This document shows, one piece after another, positions 50,657 to 58,646 of a stretch of 63,373 nucleotides of DNA. This stretch comes from an uncultured Eubacteriales bacterium (GTDB taxonomy: Bacteria > Bacillota > Clostridia > Peptostreptococcales > Anaerovoracaceae). The notes below the pieces were generated by a model, which was not told the DNA's origin, ran no database searches, and saw only the letters and a list, made by a program, of their open reading frames with translations. A program made the translations under genes and the position numbers. The stretch spans positions 1 to 63,373 of the forward strand of contig CACYFZ010000006.1 in the NCBI GenBank assembly GCA_902773835.1, in the 5' to 3' direction. Position 1 is the first letter of the stretch. Every line of letters starts with the position of its first letter.

Positions 50657-51886
50657 CTAGAATGCTGTGTCGAGCAGGCTGATGCCGTCAACAGGGTCAG
50701 CTGTTGGGAAGTAAGGAGCAGATCTGTATTCAGATTCATGGAAATATCCGTCGCTTACAGCCGGTGTATCAGCTTTGTATTCAGGATCGGAATCTACGTC
50801 TGCTTCAAATCCGTCCTTAAGAGCTTCGCCCTTAATTGTGAATGTGCTTGTATCGAATACATGGATGGAACCATCCTTAAGGCCTGCAGTAACTTCGTCG
50901 AGTTTTTCCTGTGTTCCTTCAGCGATTACATCACCGAGTTCAAGCAGTTCTACAGAACCTGTCTCGAGTGTACCTGTCCAGTCAGCATCGATTGCTCCGC
51001 CGCTCTGAACCTGACCGATTGCATACTCATAGTATGGGGACCAGTTGATTCTGGAGGATACGAGGTATGTGTTAGGACCCTGAGCCTTAGTGCTACCGTT
51101 GTAAGAAACGTTAGGAACGCCGGCAGCCTCACATGCTGTAGGAGCTCCGAAGGAGTCAGCGTGCTGTGAAATAAGGTCTGCTCCGTTCTGGATCAGCTTA
51201 TTAGCGCCTTCCTTCTCAGCTGTTTCATCATACCAAGAACCTGTGAATGTTACGTCCATTGTTACATCAGGACATACGCTCTTAGCACCGAGATAGAATG
51301 ATGTGTATCCGGATACTACTTCGTTATAAGTGAAAGCACCTACGTAACCCATCTTAGGAGCAGCGCCTTTCAGCTTGCCTGCTTCTTTGAGCTCGTTGAG
51401 CTTCATGCCTGCAACTACGCCTGCGAGGTAACGTCCCTCGTAGATAGCAGCGAATGCGTTGTGGTAGTTGTCGAGGCCTTCAGTATGAGCCTTAACGCCT
51501 GTAGCGTGGCAGAACTGGACGTCAGTTGCTTCTTTAGCTGCCTGAATCATGAAGTCCTCATGTCCGAAAGAGTCAGCGAAGATAATCTTGCAGCCCTTGT
51601 CAACGAGGTCCATAGCCTTATCGTAGCATTCCTGACCTTCAGGAACGTTAGTCTCGATAATAGCTTCAACTCCGAGCTTCTCGCAGCTTGCATTGAAAGC
51701 GTCAAGGAAGTTCTTGTCATAAGTGGAGTTCTCATCGTGAAGTGTGATGAGGCCTACCTTCAGAGCGCCTTCCTCTGCGCCGCCTTCATCGCCGCCGGCT
51801 TCTTCGCCGCCGCCACCGCCACCGCAGCCTACGAGCAGTGTCAGTACCATAAGAAGGCTAACCAATAGTGCTAAAAACTTCTTCAT
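50657..51886 (-). CDS. BMP-family nucleoside-binding lipoprotein (NupN type)
   Basis: A 409-aa lipoprotein: signal peptide ending in LLVGC with GGGGGGEEAGG linker. The mature part begins LKVGLITLHDENSTYDKNF and has TNVPEGQECYDKAMDLVDKG, the PnrA/BMP nucleoside-binding fold. AGGAGG lies 8 bases before the ATG. It heads an ABC operon and is divergent from mocA-yqeC. Purine nucleosides are the likely cargo, given guaD downstream; the exact ligand is not visible. Confidence 0.9.
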   Translation of the reverse strand: MKKFLALLVSLLMVLTLLVGCGGGGGGEEAGGDEGGAEEGALKVGLITLHDENSTYDKNFLDAFNASCEKLGVEAIIETNVPEGQECYDKAMDLVDKGCKIIFADSFGHEDFMIQAAKEATDVQFCHATGVKAHTEGLDNYHNAFAAIYEGRYLAGVVAGMKLNELKEAGKLKGAAPKMGYVGAFTYNEVVSGYTSFYLGAKSVCPDVTMDVTFTGSWYDETAEKEGANKLIQNGADLISQHADSFGAPTACEAAGVPNVSYNGSTKAQGPNTYLVSSRINWSPYYEYAIGQVQSGGAIDADWTGTLETGSVELLELGDVIAEGTQEKLDEVTAGLKDGSIHVFDTSTFTIKGEALKDGFEADVDSDPEYKADTPAVSDGYFHESEYRSAPYFPTADPVDGISLLDTAF

Positions 51887-52208
51887 TTTTCATTCCTCCT
51901 GTAATAGTTAATACAGAAATCCTGCCTTAAGGCTCACATTTTGTGTGCCTTTCAGCAGACACGATTGATGATGTTTTAATTTTAAGTCAAAACTAATATT
52001 TTGGCAACAAAAAAATTTATAGAATCTTCATTTATTATCAACTATTTCTTAACGACTGCTTTCCTTATATATTAAGCAATCCATCCCTTTATTACCTCAA
52101 AAAAACTTGCCTTAAAAAAATTTTGCTTATGATAATAAACACTTTTTTCCCGTATAGTTTGACCGAAAGATTTCATATATGTACAATGCAGTACATGGAG
52201 ATGGTCAA
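51887..52208. promoter_or_regulatory. Divergent promoter region, BMP operon / mocA
   Basis: AT-rich, no gene. On the minus strand TTGCCA (52002-52007) and TAAAAT (51979-51984) lie 17 bases apart and could drive the BMP operon. A hairpin AAGGC..CACA/TGTG..GCCTT (51929-51951) follows in its leader. No plus-strand promoter was placed with confidence. Confidence 0.4.
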
Positions 52209-52805
52209 ATGAGCACAAAAAAAATCGCTGTAATCCTTGAAGCTGCGGGAGATGCCAAAAGGTTCGGAAGCAATAAGCTTCTGCACCCTATGGAAGACGG
52301 CTCTCCCATGATCGGCAAAATACTTAGTGTCATTAGAACAATGGATGACTCTGACTGTTTTTATTCCAAGATTCTGGTCACTCAGTATTATGAGGTAGCC
52401 GAACTTGCAAGCGACTTTGCAATAGTAAGAAACGAGCATCCCGAATACGGCATTTCTCACAGCATGCAGCTCGGAATTGAAGCTGCGGGAGATCCGGACG
52501 CTTATATGTTTTGCGTATGCGATCAGCCCGGAATACAGATTTCAACTATTGAAAGATTGATAAGAGCATATGAAGAATCCGGGGCAGGCATCGTATCTCT
52601 TTCTTGGAAAGGAAAGATGTGCAATCCGAAGATATTCTCCGCCAAATACAAAGAAGAGCTCATGTCGCTTTCAGGAGATACGGGCGGCAGACAAATCATA
52701 AAGAACCACACAGACGACCTGCTCTTGGTAGAGGCCGACAACGAAAGTGAAGTTATCGATATAGATATTAATGAAAATATGGAATCTAAGAGGACAACAA
52801 AATAG
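52209..52805 (+). CDS. mocA: Molybdenum cofactor cytidylyltransferase (MocA)
   Basis: A 198-aa nucleotidyltransferase of the MobA-like NTP transferase family. N-terminal IAVILEAAGDAKRFGSNKLLHP contains the triphosphate loop in modified form (LEAAG for LAAG), and FCVCDQPGIQ is the metal motif. It makes molybdopterin cytosine dinucleotide for xanthine-oxidase-type enzymes. The ATG at 52209 is chosen because GGAG lies 8 bases before it. It overlaps yqeC by 35 bases. Confidence 0.88.
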   Translation: MSTKKIAVILEAAGDAKRFGSNKLLHPMEDGSPMIGKILSVIRTMDDSDCFYSKILVTQYYEVAELASDFAIVRNEHPEYGISHSMQLGIEAAGDPDAYMFCVCDQPGIQISTIERLIRAYEESGAGIVSLSWKGKMCNPKIFSAKYKEELMSLSGDTGGRQIIKNHTDDLLLVEADNESEVIDIDINENMESKRTTK

Positions 52806-53535
52806 TATTTCGGAAGCTTTGCAGGTCTCTCTGCCGGAGCATGCAGTAGTAAGCTTTGTAGGTGCGGGCGGCAAGACATCCCTCATATTTGCATGGGCAC
52901 GCGAGCTCACAGCTGAAGGAAAGAAAGTCGTAGTCATAACGACCACTCACATGCTTCATCCTGCTTTTGCCGAGGATATCTATGCAGGCAGAGCGATCAT
53001 TTATAATCAGAACTATTCTGTAAAACCGGATGAGGATTTCTCTCATATTGATATTCTGCTGAATGAGCACAGGCTTCTTCTGCTCGGCACTAAAGACATC
53101 GAAAATGAAAGAAAAATTGTAGCGGCGCCAAGCGAGATTATGAACTATGCCGTAAAAGTCGCAGATGTAATATTGATTGAAGCCGACGGTTCAAGGCAGA
53201 TGCCTCTAAAGTGGCCGAAAGAGCACGAACCCGTCGTACCTGAATATACGGATCTCAGCATCTGCGTTGCCGGACTCTCATCTATGGGCCGCCCTCTTGA
53301 TGAAGCTATGTACGGCGCCGGTCACATACCGGAAGCCATGTCACGTCCAGTCATAGATGAAGAACTGATTGCTGCAATAGTCTCCTCCCCTGACGGAGGC
53401 CTTAAAGGCACTTTCGGAGACTACCGTGTCTTCCTAAACCAAGCAGACACAGAAGAAATCCAAGAACGCGCTGAGTACATCCAGCGCCTCCTGGCCGTCC
53501 GCGGTATCCAATCCGCCTGGGGTTGTTTACACTAA
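52771..53535 (+). CDS. yqeC: YqeC-family SDMH accessory protein
   Basis: A 254-aa protein with a P-loop VSFVGAGGKTSLIF (about residues 28-41), then VVVITTTHMLHP and LIEADGSRQMPLKWP. YqeC proteins co-occur with orphan SelD and molybdenum hydroxylases, and are believed to help make the selenium-containing cofactor. The exact reaction is not established. The start is uncertain: the ATG at 52771 overlaps mocA and has no good ribosome site, so translational coupling is likely. Confidence 0.88.
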   Translation: MKIWNLRGQQNSISEALQVSLPEHAVVSFVGAGGKTSLIFAWARELTAEGKKVVVITTTHMLHPAFAEDIYAGRAIIYNQNYSVKPDEDFSHIDILLNEHRLLLLGTKDIENERKIVAAPSEIMNYAVKVADVILIEADGSRQMPLKWPKEHEPVVPEYTDLSICVAGLSSMGRPLDEAMYGAGHIPEAMSRPVIDEELIAAIVSSPDGGLKGTFGDYRVFLNQADTEEIQERAEYIQRLLAVRGIQSAWGCLH

Positions 53536-53806
53536 TCTCTCTTTCAGTACGATACATCATTTTTCTTTCGCCCGTACTGCATAATATAGTGATTTGCAGT
53601 ACAGTTCAGCTTCATAGGCACATCCGTACTGATTTGCGTCCATTTAAGTATTCGGAACCACTAAAATCCGTGCTTTTTCCGTACAAATGCCTTAGTTATA
53701 TCAATCTGTACGGAAAATATAGCATCAATGACTCTGACTGAGTATCCGGCATAAACTACCGACAACGCTGCTAGAATCGTAGCTGGATTTTCAATCTAAG
53801 CAAGAA
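53536..53806. other. Non-coding gap with GTAC repeats
   Basis: No gene. Several short CCGTAC / GTACGG copies, including GTACTGCA...TGCAGTAC (about 53572-53605) and TCCGTACA...TGTACGGA (about 53680-53718), form loose inverted repeats. I see no recognisable element. Confidence 0.5.
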
Positions 53807-53835
53807 AAAACTCCGATGGAATCCATCGGAGTTTT
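53807..53835. terminator. Bidirectional terminator
   Basis: AAAACTCCGATGG and CCATCGGAGTTTT with loop AAT, serving yqeC and the converging permease gene. Confidence 0.92.
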
Positions 53836-53857
53836 ATATTAAATCTGTCTATTCGTA

Positions 53858-55288
53858 TTAATCCCAACCAACTTCAACTTCATCTGCGTCAGGATCCTTC
53901 TTCAATGCTATGTTAAGAATGATTGCGCAGATGGCTGCAGGCACGATACCGGAGCCTCCGAAGATATATCCTATCCAAGCAGGCATCATAGCGAGGACGT
54001 TGGCTGTAGATCCGAGTCCGTAACCGAGTCCGAGTGATACCGCTACTATAGTAACCTCTCTGGTTGTGATCTTTTCCTTTGTAATGAGCTGAATACCGCT
54101 GACTACGATAGATGCGAACATAAATACTGCAGCACCACCGAGTACGGATTGAGGCATCAGCTGAACTATAGCCGCGAGTTTAGGAATGAATCCGCAGAGA
54201 ACCAGGAAGATAGCGCCCATGCTGATTGCATAGAGGTTTATAATCTTGGTCATTCCTACAAGTCCTACATTCTGGCTGAATGATGTGTTAGGAAGCACGC
54301 CGAAAAGTGTTGCGAATGAAGAACCGATTCCGTCACAAGCAACTCCGCCCGAGAGTTCCTTGTCAGTCGCTTCACGTCCCATTCCGCCTTCCGTGATACC
54401 GGAAAGGTCTCCGATTGTCTCTACGGCTGTTACAACGAACATAATCATGATAGGAATGATGGCACGAATATCAAATACCAGTTTAACAGGCATGATTTTC
54501 GGAAGCGAGAACCATGCTGCATCTCCTACCTTGGCCCACTGAAGAACCCATGAATGAACCAATGTCTCACCTTCTGCTACATATGTAGTATCGAGGAAGA
54601 GCGCCAGTATTGCACAAAGGATGTATCCGAAAATTATTCCGAAGAGAATCGATGCTGCGGACCAGATACCCTTGGTGAAATGCTTGAGAACTATAATAAA
54701 TACAAGCACGGCAAGTCCGACCAGAAGGTTCACCGGATCTCCGAAGTCAGCATTGTTGTTGCCGCCTCCGAATGAGTTAATACCTACGCTTATAAGTGAA
54801 AGACCGATAGCCGTAACTACGGTACCTGTTACTACGCTCGGGAAAAACTTCCTGAGAGGTTTAAGCGCAAATCCGAGAAGCATCTCAAAGATACCGCCTA
54901 CAAGGCAGGCTCCGAGAATGGCACCGTAAGCGACAACTCCGCCGCCCATTCCGGCTGCAACGCCGCTCATTACTCCGATAAATCCGGAACTCGTTCCCAT
55001 TACGCAAGGAAGCTTAGCTCCGATAGGTCCTATGGTCCAAAGCTGCACTAAAGTAACAAGACCCGCAACTAACATGGCATTCTGAATAACAGGAACCATG
55101 AGCCCGGCGTCTCCGAGTGAGCAGGCACCGCCGACTACCAGAATAGGTGTCAGGTTACCCACGAACATAGCCAGCACATGCTGCATACCGAGTATGATAG
55201 CTTTTCCGGTCGGAATACGGCCCTCAAGTTCATACTCGGAAGAAACGTGGCTGAGGCTTTCCTTGATACTTATCTTTCCTTCAGACAT
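53858..55288 (-). CDS. Uracil/xanthine permease (NCS2)
   Basis: A 476-aa NCS2 family nucleobase symporter with about twelve to fourteen hydrophobic segments. GIMIMFVVTAVETIGD-like IIPIMIMFVVTAVETIGDLS and the GGVACDGIGSSFATLFG motif are typical of the xanthine/urate branch (UacT, PbuX). The ATG at 55288 is chosen because GGAGGAAATT precedes it; the longer frame has no ribosome site. Xanthine or urate is likely from the family motif and the genomic setting. Confidence 0.9.
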   Translation of the reverse strand: MSEGKISIKESLSHVSSEYELEGRIPTGKAIILGMQHVLAMFVGNLTPILVVGGACSLGDAGLMVPVIQNAMLVAGLVTLVQLWTIGPIGAKLPCVMGTSSGFIGVMSGVAAGMGGGVVAYGAILGACLVGGIFEMLLGFALKPLRKFFPSVVTGTVVTAIGLSLISVGINSFGGGNNNADFGDPVNLLVGLAVLVFIIVLKHFTKGIWSAASILFGIIFGYILCAILALFLDTTYVAEGETLVHSWVLQWAKVGDAAWFSLPKIMPVKLVFDIRAIIPIMIMFVVTAVETIGDLSGITEGGMGREATDKELSGGVACDGIGSSFATLFGVLPNTSFSQNVGLVGMTKIINLYAISMGAIFLVLCGFIPKLAAIVQLMPQSVLGGAAVFMFASIVVSGIQLITKEKITTREVTIVAVSLGLGYGLGSTANVLAMMPAWIGYIFGGSGIVPAAICAIILNIALKKDPDADEVEVGWD

Positions 55289-55308
55289 AACAATTTCCTC
55301 CATTTCCC

Positions 55309-55360
55309 TAATCTCCAGAAAAAACAAAAGGCTGCAAAGGTTGAAATTATCAACCTTTAC
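55309..55360 (-). promoter_or_regulatory. Terminator-like palindrome in the permease leader
   Basis: AAAGGTTGA and TCAACCTTT (55336-55358) with loop of 5; after six more bases a T-rich run follows on the minus strand. It lies about 20 bases before the ribosome site and could be an attenuator or operator. Confidence 0.5.
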
Positions 55361-55575
55361 AAGCACATTTTCATTGTAGCAAATGATCTGTAATTCCGCC
55401 ACCTAAATAATTATTGTTTTTCTTCAAAAGATTAATTAGTTAAAAATTCTGCCAAAAAATTAGTTGGATATCTAAAAATTTTTATTGTTTAACTACCGCG
55501 CCTTGCGGTATCATATATACGTTAGAATAATTATTTCAATTCAGAATCATATTGTAATAATCGGAGGAAACTCAA
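55361..55575. other. Divergent intergenic region, permease / thrC
   Basis: AT-rich. A small hairpin ACCGC/GCGGT (55495-55510) lies in it. On the plus strand TTGTTT and TATCAT are about 18 bases apart and might drive thrC. Evidence is weak. Confidence 0.3.
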
Positions 55576-56802
55576 ATGAAAAACGTTAAATGTCTTAAAT
55601 GCATCAAGTGCGGCGCAGAATATGAGGCTACACCCGATGCTACAACTTGTGAGTGCGGCGGAATCCTTGACGTAGTATATGATTATGACTACATCAAGTC
55701 TGTATCAAGCCCTGAAAAAATATCCAAAAGTGATGACTATACAATGTGGAGATACCGTCCTTTCCTTCCTGTAGAAGAAGGTACAAAGAACCCTCCTCTC
55801 AGGGTCGGCTGGTCCCCTCTTTACGAGGTACCTCGCGTAGCTGATAAGCTCGGTTTCAAGCAATTCTTCCTTAAGGATGACGGTCTTAACCCGACAGCAT
55901 CTCTCAAGGACAGAGCAAGCTCCATGGCAGTTGCAAAAGCCATCGAGGCCGGTTATGACACAATAGCCTGCTCATCCACAGGTAATGCGGCTAGTTCCCT
56001 CGCAGGTAACTCCGCAGCTGCAGGCATCAAGACATATATCTTCGTTCCTGAAAGAGCACCAATCGGTAAAGTTGCACAGCTTCTTATCTTCGGAGCTACG
56101 GTAGTGTCCGTTAAAGGAAATTACGAAGAGACATTTGAGCTTTCCAAAGCTGCTATAGATGAATACGGATGGTACAACAGAAACGCTGCCATCAACCCTT
56201 ACCTCATGGAAGGTAAAAAGACGGTTGCCCTCGAGATCGCAGAGCAGCTGAACTGGAAGATTACAGACTATGTAGCACTTTCCGTCGGAGACGGCTGCAC
56301 CATCGCAGGTGTATGGAAAGGATTTAAAGACCTTTACGCAGCAGGCTTCATCGATAAACTGCCTAAACTGATTTCGGCACAGTCAGTAAACACCTGCCCT
56401 ATCAACAGAGCAGTTAAGACCGGAGAGCCTTGGTCACCGATGGAAGAGAACACTCTCGCCGATTCCATCTCAGTAGGCGTTCCTCGTAATGCAGATAAGG
56501 CTATCACAGCCATTATCGAATCCGAAGGCCTCGCTGTAGAAGTAACTGACGATGAGATCCTCGAAGCAATGAGAGAGACAGGAAGAGAATGCGGAGTATT
56601 CGGAGAGCCTGCAGGTGTTACGGGATATGCGGGACTTAAGAAGCTCTGTGCAGAAGGAAAAATCCCTGCAGATGCTACAGTTACATGCATCGTAACAGGC
56701 AACGGTCTTAAAGACACAGCCAACGGCATCAAAGCTGCAGGAGAACCTATCAAGCTCAACCCTAGCCTGGATGAATTTAATAAAGAAGTTATGGGCAAAT
56801 AA
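55576..56802 (+). CDS. thrC: Threonine synthase
   Basis: A 408-aa PLP enzyme, replacing the phosphate of O-phosphohomoserine. The N-terminal zinc-ribbon-like CLKCIKCGAEYEAT..CECGG is typical of the short family, the PLP lysine is in NPTASLKDRASSMAV, and SSTGNAASSLAGNSA binds the phosphate. GGAGG precedes the ATG. Its neighbours are not threonine genes, so a related PLP lyase role cannot be excluded, but the family match is good. Confidence 0.88.
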   Translation: MKNVKCLKCIKCGAEYEATPDATTCECGGILDVVYDYDYIKSVSSPEKISKSDDYTMWRYRPFLPVEEGTKNPPLRVGWSPLYEVPRVADKLGFKQFFLKDDGLNPTASLKDRASSMAVAKAIEAGYDTIACSSTGNAASSLAGNSAAAGIKTYIFVPERAPIGKVAQLLIFGATVVSVKGNYEETFELSKAAIDEYGWYNRNAAINPYLMEGKKTVALEIAEQLNWKITDYVALSVGDGCTIAGVWKGFKDLYAAGFIDKLPKLISAQSVNTCPINRAVKTGEPWSPMEENTLADSISVGVPRNADKAITAIIESEGLAVEVTDDEILEAMRETGRECGVFGEPAGVTGYAGLKKLCAEGKIPADATVTCIVTGNGLKDTANGIKAAGEPIKLNPSLDEFNKEVMGK

Positions 56803-56839
56803 TCCTCTGCCAAGCGAAGTCCCTTACGAGGAAATCATA

Positions 56840-56902
56840 ATATTCGAAACATTCTCGAATATCGAAGAAGAAAAATAGTCCGGCATAAACCGGACTATTT
56901 TT
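56840..56902. terminator. Bidirectional terminator, thrC / hydrogenase
   Basis: AAAAATAGTCCGG and CCGGACTATTTTT (56871-56902) with loop CATAAA. A second small stem ATATTCG/CGAATAT lies at 56840-56862. Confidence 0.9.
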
Positions 56903-56914
56903 GTATAAGCTTTA

Positions 56915-58462
56915 TTATTCTGTTTCTTTGCTGAGCTCCTCCTGTATGTGTTCAAGCACAGGAAGCAAATCAGCGTATTGACTGTCAACGGCATTCTCTA
57001 CCGGAGCTTCTTTCATGGCCACTCCTACCGAGTACGTGCCTTTATTAATAGGCTGAAGTGTTCCGGCTCCGGCTACGCATCCGCCCGGACATGCCATTCC
57101 TTCAAGCAGGTATCCGTCATACTCGCCTGCCGCTGCTTTTTTCATCATCTTTACACAGTCCGCAAGGCCCTCAGCTTTTACCACATTGACCTCTCTTTCA
57201 GGATCAACTCGCTTAATGTGATTGACCACCGCCTGAGCAACTCCGCCACTTACCGCAAATCCGAAGCCGTCACTGCTGGCCTTTCTGAGTGGTTCTCCGT
57301 CTTCAAGATCGTTGAAATCCACGTTCTTGGCATGGAACATTCCCGCCAATTCCTCGAAGGTCAGTACGAAGTCCACGTAGCTCTTTACGGAATGTCTGCT
57401 GGCCTCGTGCTTCTTGGAAAGGCAAGGTCCGATGAAGGCTATCTTGCATTCCGGATGCTGCTTCTTCACGAGTCTGGCTGTCAGGACCATAGGAGTAAGA
57501 GCCATGGATACCGTATCCGCATACTCAGGAAACTGTGTCTTGGCCATAATCGACCAAGCCGGGCAGCAGCTGGTGCACATAAACGGCAGTTTTTCCGGGA
57601 CCTGCTCCATAAAGTGCTCCGACTCTTCTATCGTGCAAAGGTCCGCTCCGATTGCTACTTCCATAACATCCTCAAAACCGAGTTTTGCAAAAGCATCTCT
57701 CATTTTAATATCCGTCAGCTCTTTTCCGAACTGACCTGCTATGGCCGGTGCAACGATCGCGTAAACCGGAGTATCTGACTTAAGAGCCTGTATTGTCTGA
57801 TAAATCTGGCCCTTATCCACTATTGCGGCAAACGGGCAACTGTTAAGGCACATTCCGCAGGAAACGCATTTATCCTGGTTAATCGTGGCGTGACCGAACT
57901 CGTCCTCTTCGATGGCTCCGAGTCCGCAGGCCTTAACGCACGGTCTCTCCTGTTTAATAATTGCACTGTAGTTGCACTCATTCATGCATCTTCCGCATTT
58001 TATACAGGCATCTTGATCTATTACGGCACGGCCGCCCCTTCTGTCAATCGATATGCATTTCTTCGGGCAAACCTCCTTACACGGATGCTCCAGGCACCCC
58101 TGACATCCGTCCGTTATATATACTCTCTTTTCCGGACATGTATGACATGCAAACGGAATGATATCTATAAGAGGAGGTTCATAATATCGCTCCTCTATCA
58201 TGCTTTCGTCTATGCCCTTGGATATCGGCGCATGCTCGGTAAATTTTCTGAGAGACATTCCCATAGCGACCCTGATTCTTTCACCGATTATCGCTCTTTC
58301 AAGGAAGATAGAAGGTCTGTATGAATCCTCATCGTCATGAATTGTCATTTTGTAAGGCAGCTCATTGAGGACTTCTTTCCCTCCGCCTTCATATGCGAAT
58401 CTTGCAACCTCAGTGAACACCTTATGCCTTATACGGCTTTTATCTGTATAAATACCTTTCAT
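56915..58462 (-). CDS. [FeFe] hydrogenase, group B type
   Basis: A 515-aa protein. The N-terminal half (about 100-220) has cysteine clusters CHTCPEKRVY, GCQGCLEHPC, CIKCGRCMNEC and CVSCGMCLNSC for several [4Fe-4S] centres. The H-cluster domain has TSCCPAW (L1), GPCLSKKHEA (L2) and EGMACPGGCVAG (L3), which include the four cysteines. TSCCPAW rather than TSCCPGW points to group B. No maturation genes hydEFG are nearby. It may evolve hydrogen from ferredoxin. Confidence 0.9.
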   Translation of the reverse strand: MKGIYTDKSRIRHKVFTEVARFAYEGGGKEVLNELPYKMTIHDDEDSYRPSIFLERAIIGERIRVAMGMSLRKFTEHAPISKGIDESMIEERYYEPPLIDIIPFACHTCPEKRVYITDGCQGCLEHPCKEVCPKKCISIDRRGGRAVIDQDACIKCGRCMNECNYSAIIKQERPCVKACGLGAIEEDEFGHATINQDKCVSCGMCLNSCPFAAIVDKGQIYQTIQALKSDTPVYAIVAPAIAGQFGKELTDIKMRDAFAKLGFEDVMEVAIGADLCTIEESEHFMEQVPEKLPFMCTSCCPAWSIMAKTQFPEYADTVSMALTPMVLTARLVKKQHPECKIAFIGPCLSKKHEASRHSVKSYVDFVLTFEELAGMFHAKNVDFNDLEDGEPLRKASSDGFGFAVSGGVAQAVVNHIKRVDPEREVNVVKAEGLADCVKMMKKAAAGEYDGYLLEGMACPGGCVAGAGTLQPINKGTYSVGVAMKEAPVENAVDSQYADLLPVLEHIQEELSKETE

Positions 58463-58560
58463 TTGTTTTGCGCCCCTTCATATTTTTTGCACGATGTGAA
58501 TAATAACATAAGTTGAGCACAAAACAAAAGCGTATCATCTCAAATAATTTGTATAAAAGT

Positions 58561-58589
58561 AAGAACCGGCTCTTGTAGAACCGGTTCTT
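58561..58589 (-). terminator. Terminator after the PLP enzyme
   Basis: AAGAACCGG and CCGGTTCTT with an 11-base loop and a moderate T run on the minus strand. Confidence 0.75.
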
Positions 58590-58646
58590 CCGCATTTTGT
58601 AAAAAGATTGTGTATATGGATTACTTTTAAAGGAGTTTCTATTCTC

